Source: Hymenobacter metallicola (lineage in GTDB: Bacteria > Bacteroidota > Bacteroidia > Cytophagales > Hymenobacteraceae). Taken from it: 64,000 nucleotides of DNA. This document shows, one piece after another, positions 17,342-24,519 of this stretch. Positions within the stretch are counted from its first letter, which is position 1. Every line of letters starts with the position of its first letter. The DNA is taken from positions 620,001 through 684,000 of the forward strand of contig NZ_SRMB01000002.1 in assembly GCF_004745645.1 (NCBI RefSeq). The letters are read 5' to 3'. Both the position numbers and the translations under genes were made by a program. Below the pieces are notes generated by a model. It did no database searches. It was not told the DNA's origin and worked only from the letters and a program-made list of their open reading frames with translations.

Positions 17342-17662
17342 TTATGCGGTGCCTTGGGTTGAAATCACTATTGGCTCAAAGCCTATTTTCAATGCCAGAA
17401 GAAGACTTATTTCTTCTGCATCTGCTGCTACAATCAGAAGCTGATAAGATGGTGACTCACCTGCCATATCAATCGTTTCAATTTGCTTGATGGTGAGGCT
17501 TACAGCCAAAGTTGCACTTAAAGCAATATTGGCACACCATTGTTCCTGCACCTCACCTTCAATGAGTTGCCCAACGATGTAAAACTCACCTCTACGTTTT
17601 ATGGCGAAGCTGTCAATGGCTTGAAAGAGGCCTCTATCAGTATCAGCAGTATGTCTTTTCAC
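17342..17662 (-). CDS. Unknown 106-residue protein, lower GC than neighbours
   Basis: Not recognised. The start is GTG at 17662, directly after the pyrF stop codon (TAAGTG), and the stop lies 7 bp from pyrE, so it is tightly packed in the pyr/pur directon. The product (GVLxQAIDSFAIKRRGEFYIVGQL-like text near residues 12-34) reads as a small beta-rich domain (RGEFYIVGQLIEGEVQEQW) followed by helices and an acidic AADAEEISLLLALKIG segment. No signal peptide or membrane span. Its base composition is visibly more AT-rich than pyrE or pyrF, suggesting a later insertion. Confidence 0.65.
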   Translation of the reverse strand: MKRHTADTDRGLFQAIDSFAIKRRGEFYIVGQLIEGEVQEQWCANIALSATLAVSLTIKQIETIDMAGESPSYQLLIVAADAEEISLLLALKIGFEPIVISTQGTA

Positions 17663-18436
17663 TTATACCAATGAGTGAACCGCTGTAGGCCGAAACTTAT
17701 TAATCTGCTCCACCAGCTCCCGGGCCGCGGCTCCGGCATCAGCGGCTTGCCATAAAGCGCGCGACGTATTAATAAGGAGTCCGGAGCCATCGGGGCGCAG
17801 ACCGGCGCGGAGCGTAGCTTCTAAGTCGCCGCCCTGGGCACCCACGCCGGGCACCAGAAACCACTGCTCGGGGCTGAGGCTGCGCAGGCGGGCCACGGCC
17901 GCGGCATTGGTAGCGCCTACCACCAAGCCGATGCCGCCGTGCTCCTCATCCAGCTTGCGGGCCACCTGGGCGGCGTAATCCGAGAGGTAGCCGCCGCGGG
18001 TTAGGGCTACGTCTTGCAGGGAGTGCACGGGCTTGTTGGAGGTTTTAGCCAGCACGAATACCATCTTGCCGGGCCGGGCGAAGGGCACAATGGCGTCGTC
18101 GCCCATGTAGGGGTTCACCGTCACGCTGTCGGCCCCGATGACGTCGTAGGCAAAGCGGGCGTAGTGGTCGGCGGTGTTGGCAATGTCGCCGAACTTGCCG
18201 TCCAGAATCACCGGAATGCTTTCCGGGATGCGCTGCACGGTTTCGCGCAGCAGTTTCACCCCGTCTTCCCGGCTCAGAAAAAAGGCCAGGTTGGGCTTGA
18301 AAGCGGCGGCGTAGGGGCTGGTCTGGTCGATTACTTCGGCCAAGCGGCGGGCTACCTGCTGGTCGTCGCCGGTGGGGTCGAGGCCTACGCAGAGCAGGGA
18401 GTTGGCGTACTGGGCGCGTTGAATGAGCTTTTCCAT
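17663..18436 (-). CDS. pyrF: Orotidine-5'-phosphate decarboxylase
   Basis: Decarboxylates OMP to UMP. The 257-residue product belongs to the type 2 (longer) PyrF group: SLLCVGLDPTGDD, AAFKPNLAFFL, the catalytic DGKFGDIANTADHYA near residues 74-88, SVTVNPYMGDDAI and the phosphate-binding VPGVGAQGGD. The frame is open to 18487, but MEKLIQRAQYANS from 18436 is the normal family start. It is about 100 bp downstream of the dihydroorotate-dehydrogenase-like gene. Confidence 0.95.
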   Translation of the reverse strand: MEKLIQRAQYANSLLCVGLDPTGDDQQVARRLAEVIDQTSPYAAAFKPNLAFFLSREDGVKLLRETVQRIPESIPVILDGKFGDIANTADHYARFAYDVIGADSVTVNPYMGDDAIVPFARPGKMVFVLAKTSNKPVHSLQDVALTRGGYLSDYAAQVARKLDEEHGGIGLVVGATNAAAVARLRSLSPEQWFLVPGVGAQGGDLEATLRAGLRPDGSGLLINTSRALWQAADAGAAARELVEQINKFRPTAVHSLV

Positions 18437-18539
18437 TTTTGATTGGGAATAACGCGAAGCTCTACTTCGCGAGGCATTAACTAACAATTGGGTGGGAAAG
18501 CAAAAATACCCCGACCGACCCGCACAGCGAAAACTCGCC

Positions 18540-19385
18540 TTACAGACTGGCCGGTATCAAATGACCACACTCGGCCGCCAACCGCGCCGACAAGCCAGGC
18601 TCTAGCCATTCGCCGCTGGCAATTTGCACGGCAGTAGCCCCACAACGCAGATAGTCCGACACATGAGCCGCCGTAAACACGCCGCCGGTGCCGAAAATGG
18701 GCAGGGTGATGCGGGAATCGTGGGCCAGTTCCCACACGCAGCGCAAAGCCACGGGCCGCAGGGCTTCGCCGGATAGGCCACCGGTTACGGGGGCGGCCGT
18801 GGCGTCGTCGGATAGGTGCAAGGCTTTGAGGACGTTGGTGGCAGCCAGGGCCGTGGCGCCACCTTCCTGAGCGCCCAGGGCAAGGCCTCGGATATGCTCG
18901 GGCCACGGCGGCAATTTCACCACGATGATGGACTCCGGCCCCAACTCGTTGCGCACGGCCTGGGTGGCTTCGCGCACAAACTTGGCGTTGAGTTCGGCCC
19001 CTTTCTCCGTGTCGGGCTGGGCCATGTAAACTTCGACGCCGGCAATCTGGCGGCCAACTTCGCGGGCTAGAAAGCGGGCAATTTTGCGGAAGCCCGGAAT
19101 GCCGGGCGCCGTGATGCTGACAAACACCGGCACCCCGTAGCTAAGCAGGTGGGGCAAGTGCTCCTGCACTAGAATTTCGGCACTTTCGGTGCGCATATTG
19201 GTGGCATTGAGCAATGTTTGCTCGTTTACTTGCCATATGCCTTCCTCATAAAGCCCGGGCTTGGGCTCCATTGTGACGGTCCGGGTAAAAATAGCGCCTA
19301 GCCGCTCGTAACCGGCCCCATCCAACTGCCAGGGGGCAGCCGCCAAACAGATGGGATTTTGTAGAGTGAGAGTTCCTAGTTGCAT
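18540..19385 (-). CDS. Dihydroorotate dehydrogenase-like flavoprotein, atypical active site
   Basis: A 281-residue TIM-barrel protein of the class 1 DHODH type, first gene of the pyr/pur directon. It begins LGTLTLQNPICLAAAPWQL, continues with IFTRTVTMEPKPG (compare KTxTxxPRxGN) and ends with LPIFGTGGVFTAAHVSDYL and CGATAVQIASG, the FMN phosphate site. In class 1 enzymes the catalytic base is a Cys in a SCPN loop; here the equivalent stretch is VEVYMAQPD (Gln near residue 123) with no Cys or Ser. It may act on dihydroorotate by another base or on another substrate. Start chosen at MQLGTL (19385) over 19412. Confidence 0.8.
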   Translation of the reverse strand: MQLGTLTLQNPICLAAAPWQLDGAGYERLGAIFTRTVTMEPKPGLYEEGIWQVNEQTLLNATNMRTESAEILVQEHLPHLLSYGVPVFVSITAPGIPGFRKIARFLAREVGRQIAGVEVYMAQPDTEKGAELNAKFVREATQAVRNELGPESIIVVKLPPWPEHIRGLALGAQEGGATALAATNVLKALHLSDDATAAPVTGGLSGEALRPVALRCVWELAHDSRITLPIFGTGGVFTAAHVSDYLRCGATAVQIASGEWLEPGLSARLAAECGHLIPASL

Positions 19386-19525
19386 GATTTGCTTTGTAAA
19401 GAAAGATGCCATCCAGAACTGACGAAGGAATATGACCAGGGACGGCAGCCTCTTTTTTCACCAAAAACCCACCGCGCCCTTACTCAGAACTTCCTCCGCC
19501 AGCTCGGGACGGCAGGTTATATTGT

Positions 19526-19564
19526 AAAAAAAGCAGAGCGCCCGGTAGAAGCCGAGCGCTCTGC
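19526..19564 (-). terminator. Intrinsic terminator of the 58-residue peptide gene
   Basis: A 9-bp GC-rich stem (19533-19541 with 19556-19564) with a further inner CGG/CCG pairing is followed on the minus strand by seven T (19526-19532). It lies 12 bp past the stop codon of the small gene. Confidence 0.85.
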
Positions 19565-19575
19565 CTGTTACCGGA

Positions 19576-19752
19576 CTAGATGACGTTGCTGCAGTTGATC
19601 AGGAAGGACGCGCAGTCCCGGATGCCGTTCTGATCCAGGATGCCCTGGGCTACGCGGGCCATGCCTACGCCAGCACCTAAGTATAGCATCCCGTTGCGGG
19701 TGGCAACAGGAGCGGCGGCTAGCATCGGCTGAGCGAGGGTGGTGTCGTTCAT
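19576..19752 (-). CDS. 58-residue peptide, unknown
   Basis: A small minus-strand frame of 58 residues starting MNDTTLAQPMLAAAPVATRN and ending DCASFLINCSNVI. The middle is glycine-rich (MLYLGAGVGMARVAQGIL) and two cysteines stand 8 residues apart near the C-terminus. There is no signal peptide. Support for a real gene: codon use like the genome, its own strong terminator 12 bp after the stop, and an upstream promoter and structured leader. The polar N-terminus ending in a short Ala-rich stretch followed by a small hydrophobic/Gly core would fit a leader-core peptide such as a bacteriocin or RiPP precursor, but no maturation enzyme is adjacent and this is inference. Confidence 0.6.
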   Translation of the reverse strand: MNDTTLAQPMLAAAPVATRNGMLYLGAGVGMARVAQGILDQNGIRDCASFLINCSNVI

Positions 19753-19835
19753 AGGATTACCAGTGTAGGTGTGAAGCGTTCGAAAAATCCTCGTTGCAGG
19801 CCTGCCTTATCCCGACGGACGAACGGACAGGACAT

Positions 19836-19863
19836 AAAAAAACCGCTTCGGGAGCCGGAGCGG
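19836..19863 (-). terminator. Terminator or attenuator in leader of the small peptide
   Basis: On the minus strand a hairpin (19843-19863, stem CCGCT/AGCGG plus CGG/CCG with one C-A mismatch) is followed by seven T (19836-19842). It stands upstream of the 58-residue peptide gene, so transcripts from the promoter at 19992-19999 must pass it. Confidence 0.75.
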
Positions 19864-19985
19864 GGAACGGGACAAAATCCAGAAAAACAGAAAAACCAAC
19901 GGGGGAAATGACCTTTCGATCATCTCGCAAGACTTTCTTAAAGAAGGTCCCGCGCTCCATCAAATGTTGTTGATTGGGGTGAAGC
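19836..19985 (-). ncRNA. Candidate structured RNA (attenuator leader or 6S-like)
   Basis: About 150 nt lie between a -7 promoter box and an intrinsic terminator. Bases 19947-19958 can pair with 19857-19873 in a long closing stem (GGAGCG and CGGGAC with their complements, with a small bulge). Within it is a 6-bp hairpin capped by a GAAA tetraloop (ATGATC-GAAA-GGTCAT on the minus strand). The closing stem uses the same bases as the left arm of the terminator hairpin, so the two structures exclude each other. That fits a cis attenuator for the peptide gene; a free-standing 6S-like RNA is the alternative. Confidence 0.45.
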
Positions 19986-19991
19986 ACGTCG

Positions 19992-19999
19992 CAAAAGTA
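19992..19999 (-). promoter_or_regulatory. Putative -7 promoter box of the leader RNA
   Basis: The minus strand reads TACTTTTG, matching TAnnTTTG. Transcription would begin near 19985 and run through the structured leader toward the 58-residue peptide gene. No other -7 box is seen between the leader terminator and that gene. Confidence 0.5.
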
Positions 20000-20483
20000 C
20001 TAATTGTTATCAGCCCCGGCCGATTGGTAACATTAACTTTATGTTACCAAAATGTTACCAACCTTGCTATTCAGCACCTAAACCCAGTTGCTACACATTA
20101 TTATACTGGTGCATAAACTCATGATCCACAGTTTTTTAGAAACCATACAAAAAATCAAACTCATGTTTTATACTAGTTGTGTATCTTTGTCTAAACTTAA
20201 CAAAATTCAACTACACCGCTTAAGCATATCAATATCTTTACTTAACAAAGTGCAATTATATATGTAACTGCACAAGTAGGTACGGGTTGATAAGCTTACC
20301 CTTGTCGGGTCGGATAAAATAGCTGTACCGGTTCACCTCGGAATTTATTACCCCACCCGATTGCTTTTCGCGGTTACAGCTAGCTTAACCTATTCCTGCT
20401 CAACACCTAAAAGTTCAACTTCACATCACCCAAGCTTTTTTGCTTCTGTCATATTTGTACTACCACTTTGCTTTCGTTGCGTC
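20000..20483. other. AT-rich intergenic region
   Basis: About 480 bp of AT-rich sequence upstream of the DUF4468 gene. The only recognisable signal is a plus-strand TATCTTTG at 20182-20189. Beyond that I see no ORF or structured RNA I can support. Confidence 0.4.
20182..20189 (+). promoter_or_regulatory. Putative -7 box, long leader to DUF4468 gene
   Basis: TATCTTTG is an exact TAnnTTTG match. It would give a leader of almost 300 nt for the gene at 20484, so a nearer, weaker promoter is also possible. Confidence 0.35.
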
Positions 20484-21059
20484 ATGAAAAAAGTGCTGTT
20501 TGGTTTGTTATTAGCTGGTTTGGTAGCTACCGCCCCGGCTGCTCTCGCCCAGAGCTCCGGAACTGCCGTAAGCTACACGGAGAATGTATTGGCAGAGGAA
20601 GCTGGTAAGGATGTACTGTATCGTCGGGCCCTCGACTGGATGGAAAATCACTTTGCGTATGGTCCTAAAACGGGCGCCAAATCCGATGCCGCGGCCGGTA
20701 TGGTGCGCGTGACGGGCACGGGCAAGGTGAAGCCAGTAGCTACCAATGGCAAGGAACAGGAGCAGGTTATCCGCTTTGACTTCGTGTTTCGCGCCAGCGA
20801 CAAAGGCTACGAATATAGCGTGGGCTCCTTCCGCGTTATTGCCGACCCCAAGAAACCAGAGGAAGCAGTAATGCTAAGCGACTATATCGCTCAACTCGCC
20901 ACTGAAAAAGGCAATAGTAAGACCAACAACGACCGGCGCGTGACGGCTCAGGCCAATGCCTTAGCCAGCGAAGCTGCCATGAGTTTCCGCTCTTACATGA
21001 ACACCATGCCGGCCGCCGAGGAAAGCACAGTAGGCCTTCCCGCCTCCGATAAGGAATAG
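20484..21059 (+). CDS. DUF4468-like secreted protein
   Basis: A 191-residue protein with a Sec signal peptide (MKKVLFGLLLAGLVATAPAALAQ). The mature part resembles the DUF4468 'TBP-like fold' family of Bacteroidota: YTENVLAEEAGKDVLYRRAL, a central RFDFVFRASDKGYEYSVGSF and a C-terminal helix with FRSYMNTM. Such proteins are periplasmic or envelope-associated with no known function. The longer frame from 20361 adds a non-conserved stretch before the clear signal peptide, so 20484 is the start. A strong terminator follows. Confidence 0.8.
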   Translation: MKKVLFGLLLAGLVATAPAALAQSSGTAVSYTENVLAEEAGKDVLYRRALDWMENHFAYGPKTGAKSDAAAGMVRVTGTGKVKPVATNGKEQEQVIRFDFVFRASDKGYEYSVGSFRVIADPKKPEEAVMLSDYIAQLATEKGNSKTNNDRRVTAQANALASEAAMSFRSYMNTMPAAEESTVGLPASDKE

Positions 21060-21084
21060 CGCGACGAGCTCGGTTATTAGCCAA

Positions 21085-21119
21085 AGCGGCCTCAACATTC
21101 TGTTGAGGCCGCTTTTTTT
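21085..21119 (+). terminator. Terminator
   Basis: A 13-bp stem (AGCGGCCTCAACA and its complement) with a 3-base loop and a run of seven T follows the DUF4468 gene; on the other strand it would also close the acyltransferase gene region's read-through. Confidence 0.9.
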
Positions 21120-21143
21120 GTGGCCGCTATTTCAGCCTATCCC

Positions 21144-22871
21144 CTACCGCTCCAGCAGGTTCAGGGTCCGCTCGGGCAGTTCACGAGCGTCGACCATAAT
21201 GAAACCATCCAGGGTGTTGGAGAAAGCCGGGTCGACATTGAAGCCCAGTAGCCGGGCGTTCTGCTTAAGATAATGGCGCAGCAATACCGGAATACCAGCC
21301 CCATCAGGTTCAAAAGCGGCAATAAGTTTGTGCAGGTCCTGCACGTTGGCCAAGCCCGCTTGCAAGGTAGCAGCTTGCTCCTGGCAGTCGATAGGCCGGT
21401 AGCGAAACTGCTTGCGCGGCTGCACCAAGCAGGCTAGCTCCGCATGGAAGTAGTGGGTGCGCAGAAAATCAACCATCACCGCCCGCGACACAGTTGAAAA
21501 CCGGTTGCTGATGCTCACCGGACCAATCAAGTACCGGTATTCGGGGTGGCGGGTCAGGTACTCGGCAATGCCTTTCCAAAGCAGGGCCAGGGGCTGGGCC
21601 TGCCGCTGGTACTCGGCCCGCACAAACGAGCGGCCCAGCTCCAACGATTCTTTCAGGAAGGGCTCCAGTTCTTTCTTCATTCGAAACAGGGAGTGCAGGT
21701 AAAAGCCCCGGCGACCGTGCTGCCGCAAAATAGCCCGCCCCCGCCCTACACGGTAGGCACCAACCAGCCGGCCGGCTGCACGGTCGTACAGAAATAAGTG
21801 CCGGTAATATTCATCATACTTATCCAGGTCGCAGGGCTGCTGGGTGCCTTCCCCTTCGCGGCGAAATGTAAGCTCCCGCAGGCGGCCCAGCTCGCGCAGC
21901 ACATGGGGGGCCTGCGCTTTGCTGGCAATATATACTTCCCAGCTACCAGCTTTTAGCAGGCAGCAGGCGGGCCGTAGCGCAGCAATGTCGGCGGCTACCA
22001 GGGCCGCATCGGTTTCGTCTATGACCGGTAGCGGCAGGGTAGCCAGCTCTGGTTCTTCCCCGCTGGCCGCCGAGCTCAAGGCAAAAACCCGGGCCCGGAT
22101 GTAGGCTAGCCGCTGCGCGGGCGCCATGGCTCCCAACGTCTGCGGGGCAATAGCTTGTCCGAAGCGCACTCGTATCGTCTGGCCGCGCTTGTTGAGCAGC
22201 TCGGCCGGTAAGCGCGCCGTGCGCAGCCACGGATGCATCAGGCCCAGCAGGCTAAAGGTTTCACTATTATGCCCACTTAACCAGACTGGCACTACCGGAA
22301 CACGGGCGGCATCTAGCAAACGGCCGGCGGTTGGGTGCCACTCGGCCTCGGTAGTAGGCCGGAAAGGGCGCGGCCGGCTGGCTACTTCCCCCGCCGGGAA
22401 CAGCCCAATCGGGACTTCATTGTGTAAGTAATGCAGTAGCTGCCGCACGCCCGGCACATTTTTGCCAGCATCGGCCCGCTCCGGGCTGACCAGTACCAGC
22501 TGCCCCCCAAGCTGGGGCAGCAACGGAGCCAGTACTTCGTTGGCCACGAGCCGAAAGTCGGGACGAACTTCGAGCAGCACGTAGAGCAGCACCAGTCCGT
22601 CGAGCAGGCCGCAAGGGTGGTTGCCCATGGCCATAAAACTTCCCATTGCCGTCAGTTGCCGCAGCTCGGCAGGCTCATACTCGACCCTGATACTCAGGCT
22701 ACGCAGCAGACTACCGATAAACTCGCGGCCTTGCAGATGAGCATTCTGCTCGTAGAGATGCCGTAGTTCGCGCACCCGGGCCAACTGGTGCAACAGCGGC
22801 TGCAGCAGCTCCTGGGAGCGGCGCCCAAAAAAAGACGGATAGGGGAATTGGGAAGAAGAGAGAAAATCCAT
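21144..22871 (-). CDS. Fused acyltransferase: PlsC-like plus GNAT-like (aminolipid synthase type)
   Basis: A 575-residue two-domain protein. The N-terminal half is a PlsC/LPLAT acyltransferase with NHPCGLLDG (NHxxxxD) near residue 83 and FPAGEVASRPRPF near residue 155. The C-terminal half (about residues 310-575) looks like the OlsB/hemolysin-type GNAT fold: ELTFRREGEGTQQ, DKYDEYYRHLFLYD, LVGAYRVGRGRAIL, SLELGRSFVRAEYQ and IGPVSISNRFS. Such a pair makes N-acyl then O-acyl aminolipids (ornithine or glycine lipids); fused OlsF proteins are known in Serratia and flavobacteria, as I recall with the opposite domain order. Substrate amino acid cannot be read from sequence. Confidence 0.8.
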   Translation of the reverse strand: MDFLSSSQFPYPSFFGRRSQELLQPLLHQLARVRELRHLYEQNAHLQGREFIGSLLRSLSIRVEYEPAELRQLTAMGSFMAMGNHPCGLLDGLVLLYVLLEVRPDFRLVANEVLAPLLPQLGGQLVLVSPERADAGKNVPGVRQLLHYLHNEVPIGLFPAGEVASRPRPFRPTTEAEWHPTAGRLLDAARVPVVPVWLSGHNSETFSLLGLMHPWLRTARLPAELLNKRGQTIRVRFGQAIAPQTLGAMAPAQRLAYIRARVFALSSAASGEEPELATLPLPVIDETDAALVAADIAALRPACCLLKAGSWEVYIASKAQAPHVLRELGRLRELTFRREGEGTQQPCDLDKYDEYYRHLFLYDRAAGRLVGAYRVGRGRAILRQHGRRGFYLHSLFRMKKELEPFLKESLELGRSFVRAEYQRQAQPLALLWKGIAEYLTRHPEYRYLIGPVSISNRFSTVSRAVMVDFLRTHYFHAELACLVQPRKQFRYRPIDCQEQAATLQAGLANVQDLHKLIAAFEPDGAGIPVLLRHYLKQNARLLGFNVDPAFSNTLDGFIMVDARELPERTLNLLER

Positions 22872-23003
22872 CGGCAGTAGGTCCGGGCGGCCCGGAGTTC
22901 AGCGGGCACCGGCGGCTCTACAAAGTTCTCTCCTAAATATTGGGCAAGCGTTATGCACGCATTACGAATGCGTTAAGAATGAAAGGCTTAGCTCAACAAT
23001 ACA

Positions 23004-23028
23004 AAAAGCCGCGTTGCAGCGCGGCTTT
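23004..23028 (-). terminator. Hairpin with minus-strand T-run
   Basis: A 9-bp stem (AAAGCCGCG/CGCGGCTTT) with a 6-base loop is followed by TTTTTG on the minus strand. The nearest minus-strand gene (nuclease) already has its own terminator, so what this ends is unclear. Confidence 0.6.
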
Positions 23029-23155
23029 CCGGTATTCGTCACCTTTCACTCATGTTACACTAGCAAAGAGTACGACTGGTTAGCGGATAGGTTTATAAGA
23101 AAAACCCGGTGACAAAACTTTTGGCAGGACGGGCTAGCTGAGCTACAAGATAGCT

Positions 23156-23194
23156 AAAATGCCCTCACTACCAAGAAGTAATGAGGGCATTTTT
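23156..23194. terminator. Terminator of the nuclease gene
   Basis: A 12-bp stem (AAAATGCCCTCA at 23156-23167 with 23182-23193) gives A/T-rich flanks on both strands, 20-odd bases after the nuclease stop. Confidence 0.85.
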
Positions 23195-23216
23195 AGAGCT
23201 AATCGCCCATTGTGCC

Positions 23217-24098
23217 TCAGCTTGTCGGGCCGGCATCCACGCGGGCTTCGATAGTGGCCTGCACCGTGGAGGACACGGCCGAGAGAATGTTATAGCCAGT
23301 GGCCTGCTCAATGGCATCAACTGTAGTGCGGTAGCTGCCCCAGCTGGTGCCAATAGAAGTAGTGTTGGGTGTGTTGATGGCAATAACGCGGGTGCTGGTC
23401 GTTACGCGGCTTGCGTCGCTGGAGCCCTCGGGCAGCACCACGATTACTTTCCAGCAACGGGCGGGTACGGCAATTTTACCACCGGCAATAGTAGTAGCGT
23501 AGCCGTTTACCCCGGTTCCGCCGTTGCCGTAGCTACCGCAGATGATATAGAGCTCATTGCCCTGGTTCACCAGGGTGCGGCAGTAGTTTTCGAGCCCGGC
23601 CCAAGTCTGCTGGTTGTTGACGGACGCCTGGGGCATCATGTTGGTCATTAGGAAGGTAGCCGAATTATCAGCCACTGAACCGGTACGGTCAGCTGAGGGG
23701 CAATTATGGCCCCGGTCGAAGCCCGAGCCGGTATAGCTGCTGCTAGTGGCGCGAAACCAGCCCGTTGGCAGCGTGGCATCGGCGGCAAAATTGTCCTGGC
23801 GTGGGGTGCTACCCAACCATGCACTGCTCAAGTGCCAGCTTACCCAGTTCGGAATGGCCCGGTCGCGGTGGTACGACAGGGTATACTGCGACTTCACCAT
23901 CAGGTAGTTGGTGTAGTTCGTTGTGCTCGTAACGGCGCCACTAGGGTTGCCCATGGCCAGATTACCGTCGCGAGTGGCATCAAAACTCTGTGAAACAGCA
24001 TTGGGAGAGGCAGGAGCAACGGTTTCGTCTTTAGAACACGAAACTGCCAAGGTGCCGAGCAGGCCAAAGCTGAGCAAGCGGTAGAGGGTACGCTTCAT
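23217..24098 (-). CDS. Secreted DNA/RNA non-specific endonuclease, lipoprotein
   Basis: A 293-residue nuclease of the NUC1/Serratia nuclease (beta-beta-alpha-Me) superfamily. The signal sequence ends in GTLAVSC, a lipobox, so Cys21 is probably acylated and the enzyme anchored in the envelope. The catalytic motif is GFDRGHNCPSADR (about residues 124-136) with His as general base, followed by FLMTNMMPQ containing the metal-binding Asn. The C-terminus (VQATIEARVD) adds nothing known. It degrades nucleic acids outside the cytoplasm, perhaps for nutrient phosphate or nucleosides. Stand-alone gene; no immunity protein seen, as expected for an exported enzyme. Confidence 0.92.
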   Translation of the reverse strand: MKRTLYRLLSFGLLGTLAVSCSKDETVAPASPNAVSQSFDATRDGNLAMGNPSGAVTSTTNYTNYLMVKSQYTLSYHRDRAIPNWVSWHLSSAWLGSTPRQDNFAADATLPTGWFRATSSSYTGSGFDRGHNCPSADRTGSVADNSATFLMTNMMPQASVNNQQTWAGLENYCRTLVNQGNELYIICGSYGNGGTGVNGYATTIAGGKIAVPARCWKVIVVLPEGSSDASRVTTSTRVIAINTPNTTSIGTSWGSYRTTVDAIEQATGYNILSAVSSTVQATIEARVDAGPTS

Positions 24099-24457
24099 TC
24101 GAAAGAAGTTTTGGTTGGGTGACAGGAAAGTGAGAGAGAAGGAAAGCAGCTGGAGCAGAAACCGGGCGCAAAGATGCCAGGACCAATAGGTAAAGATGTT
24201 ACCGAAATATTACCATTTATTGCCTGCTCAACAAATCCAGTTTTGCTATATTCATATTTTACCGGGCCAGTAATTAAATTTTTTATAACAAAACTGCACT
24301 ACAACGCCCCAATAGCATATTTAGAAGCAAACTAGACTTTATGCTATATCATAATTTTATACATGTGAAATCATGTATATATCCAATACAAAAACTTCCG
24401 CTTGGCCATCTAAGCTTTGCGGCAAGTAATGTCCATTCTCCAACGTTTTACCAAGCA
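24099..24457. other. AT-rich intergenic region
   Basis: Upstream region of the nuclease gene. A near-match -7 box (CATCTTTG on the minus strand at 24169-24176) lies about 70 bp before its start. The rest is AT-rich without a supportable gene. Confidence 0.4.
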
Positions 24458-24491
24458 GCAAGGCTCCACTGCACTAGCAGTGGAGCCTTGC
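24458..24491. terminator. Terminator-like hairpin
   Basis: A perfect 15-bp inverted repeat (24458-24472 with 24477-24491) with a 4-base loop stands 28 bp after the stop of the T9SS protein gene. A T-run is weak. Confidence 0.75.
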
Positions 24492-24519
24492 CTTGGGGTG
24501 TTCCTAGTATAGCTGTGAT

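Larger units (their letters stand above)
22872..23216. other. Intergenic region with two minus-strand terminators
   Basis: The stretch holds the nuclease terminator (23156-23193) and a second hairpin (23004-23028) 130 bp further on. Between them there is no frame of note and no promoter box I can defend; a small RNA is conceivable but not supported. Confidence 0.4.

Noticed and set aside
19757..19987. 76-codon GTG frame in the leader region
   Set aside because: It coincides with the structured leader and the terminator; proline- and phenylalanine-rich tail looks non-coding. The RNA structure explains the sequence better.
23004..23155. Possible small RNA between two minus-strand terminators
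   Set aside because: No -7 box or conserved structure seen on the minus strand; one free hairpin is not enough.
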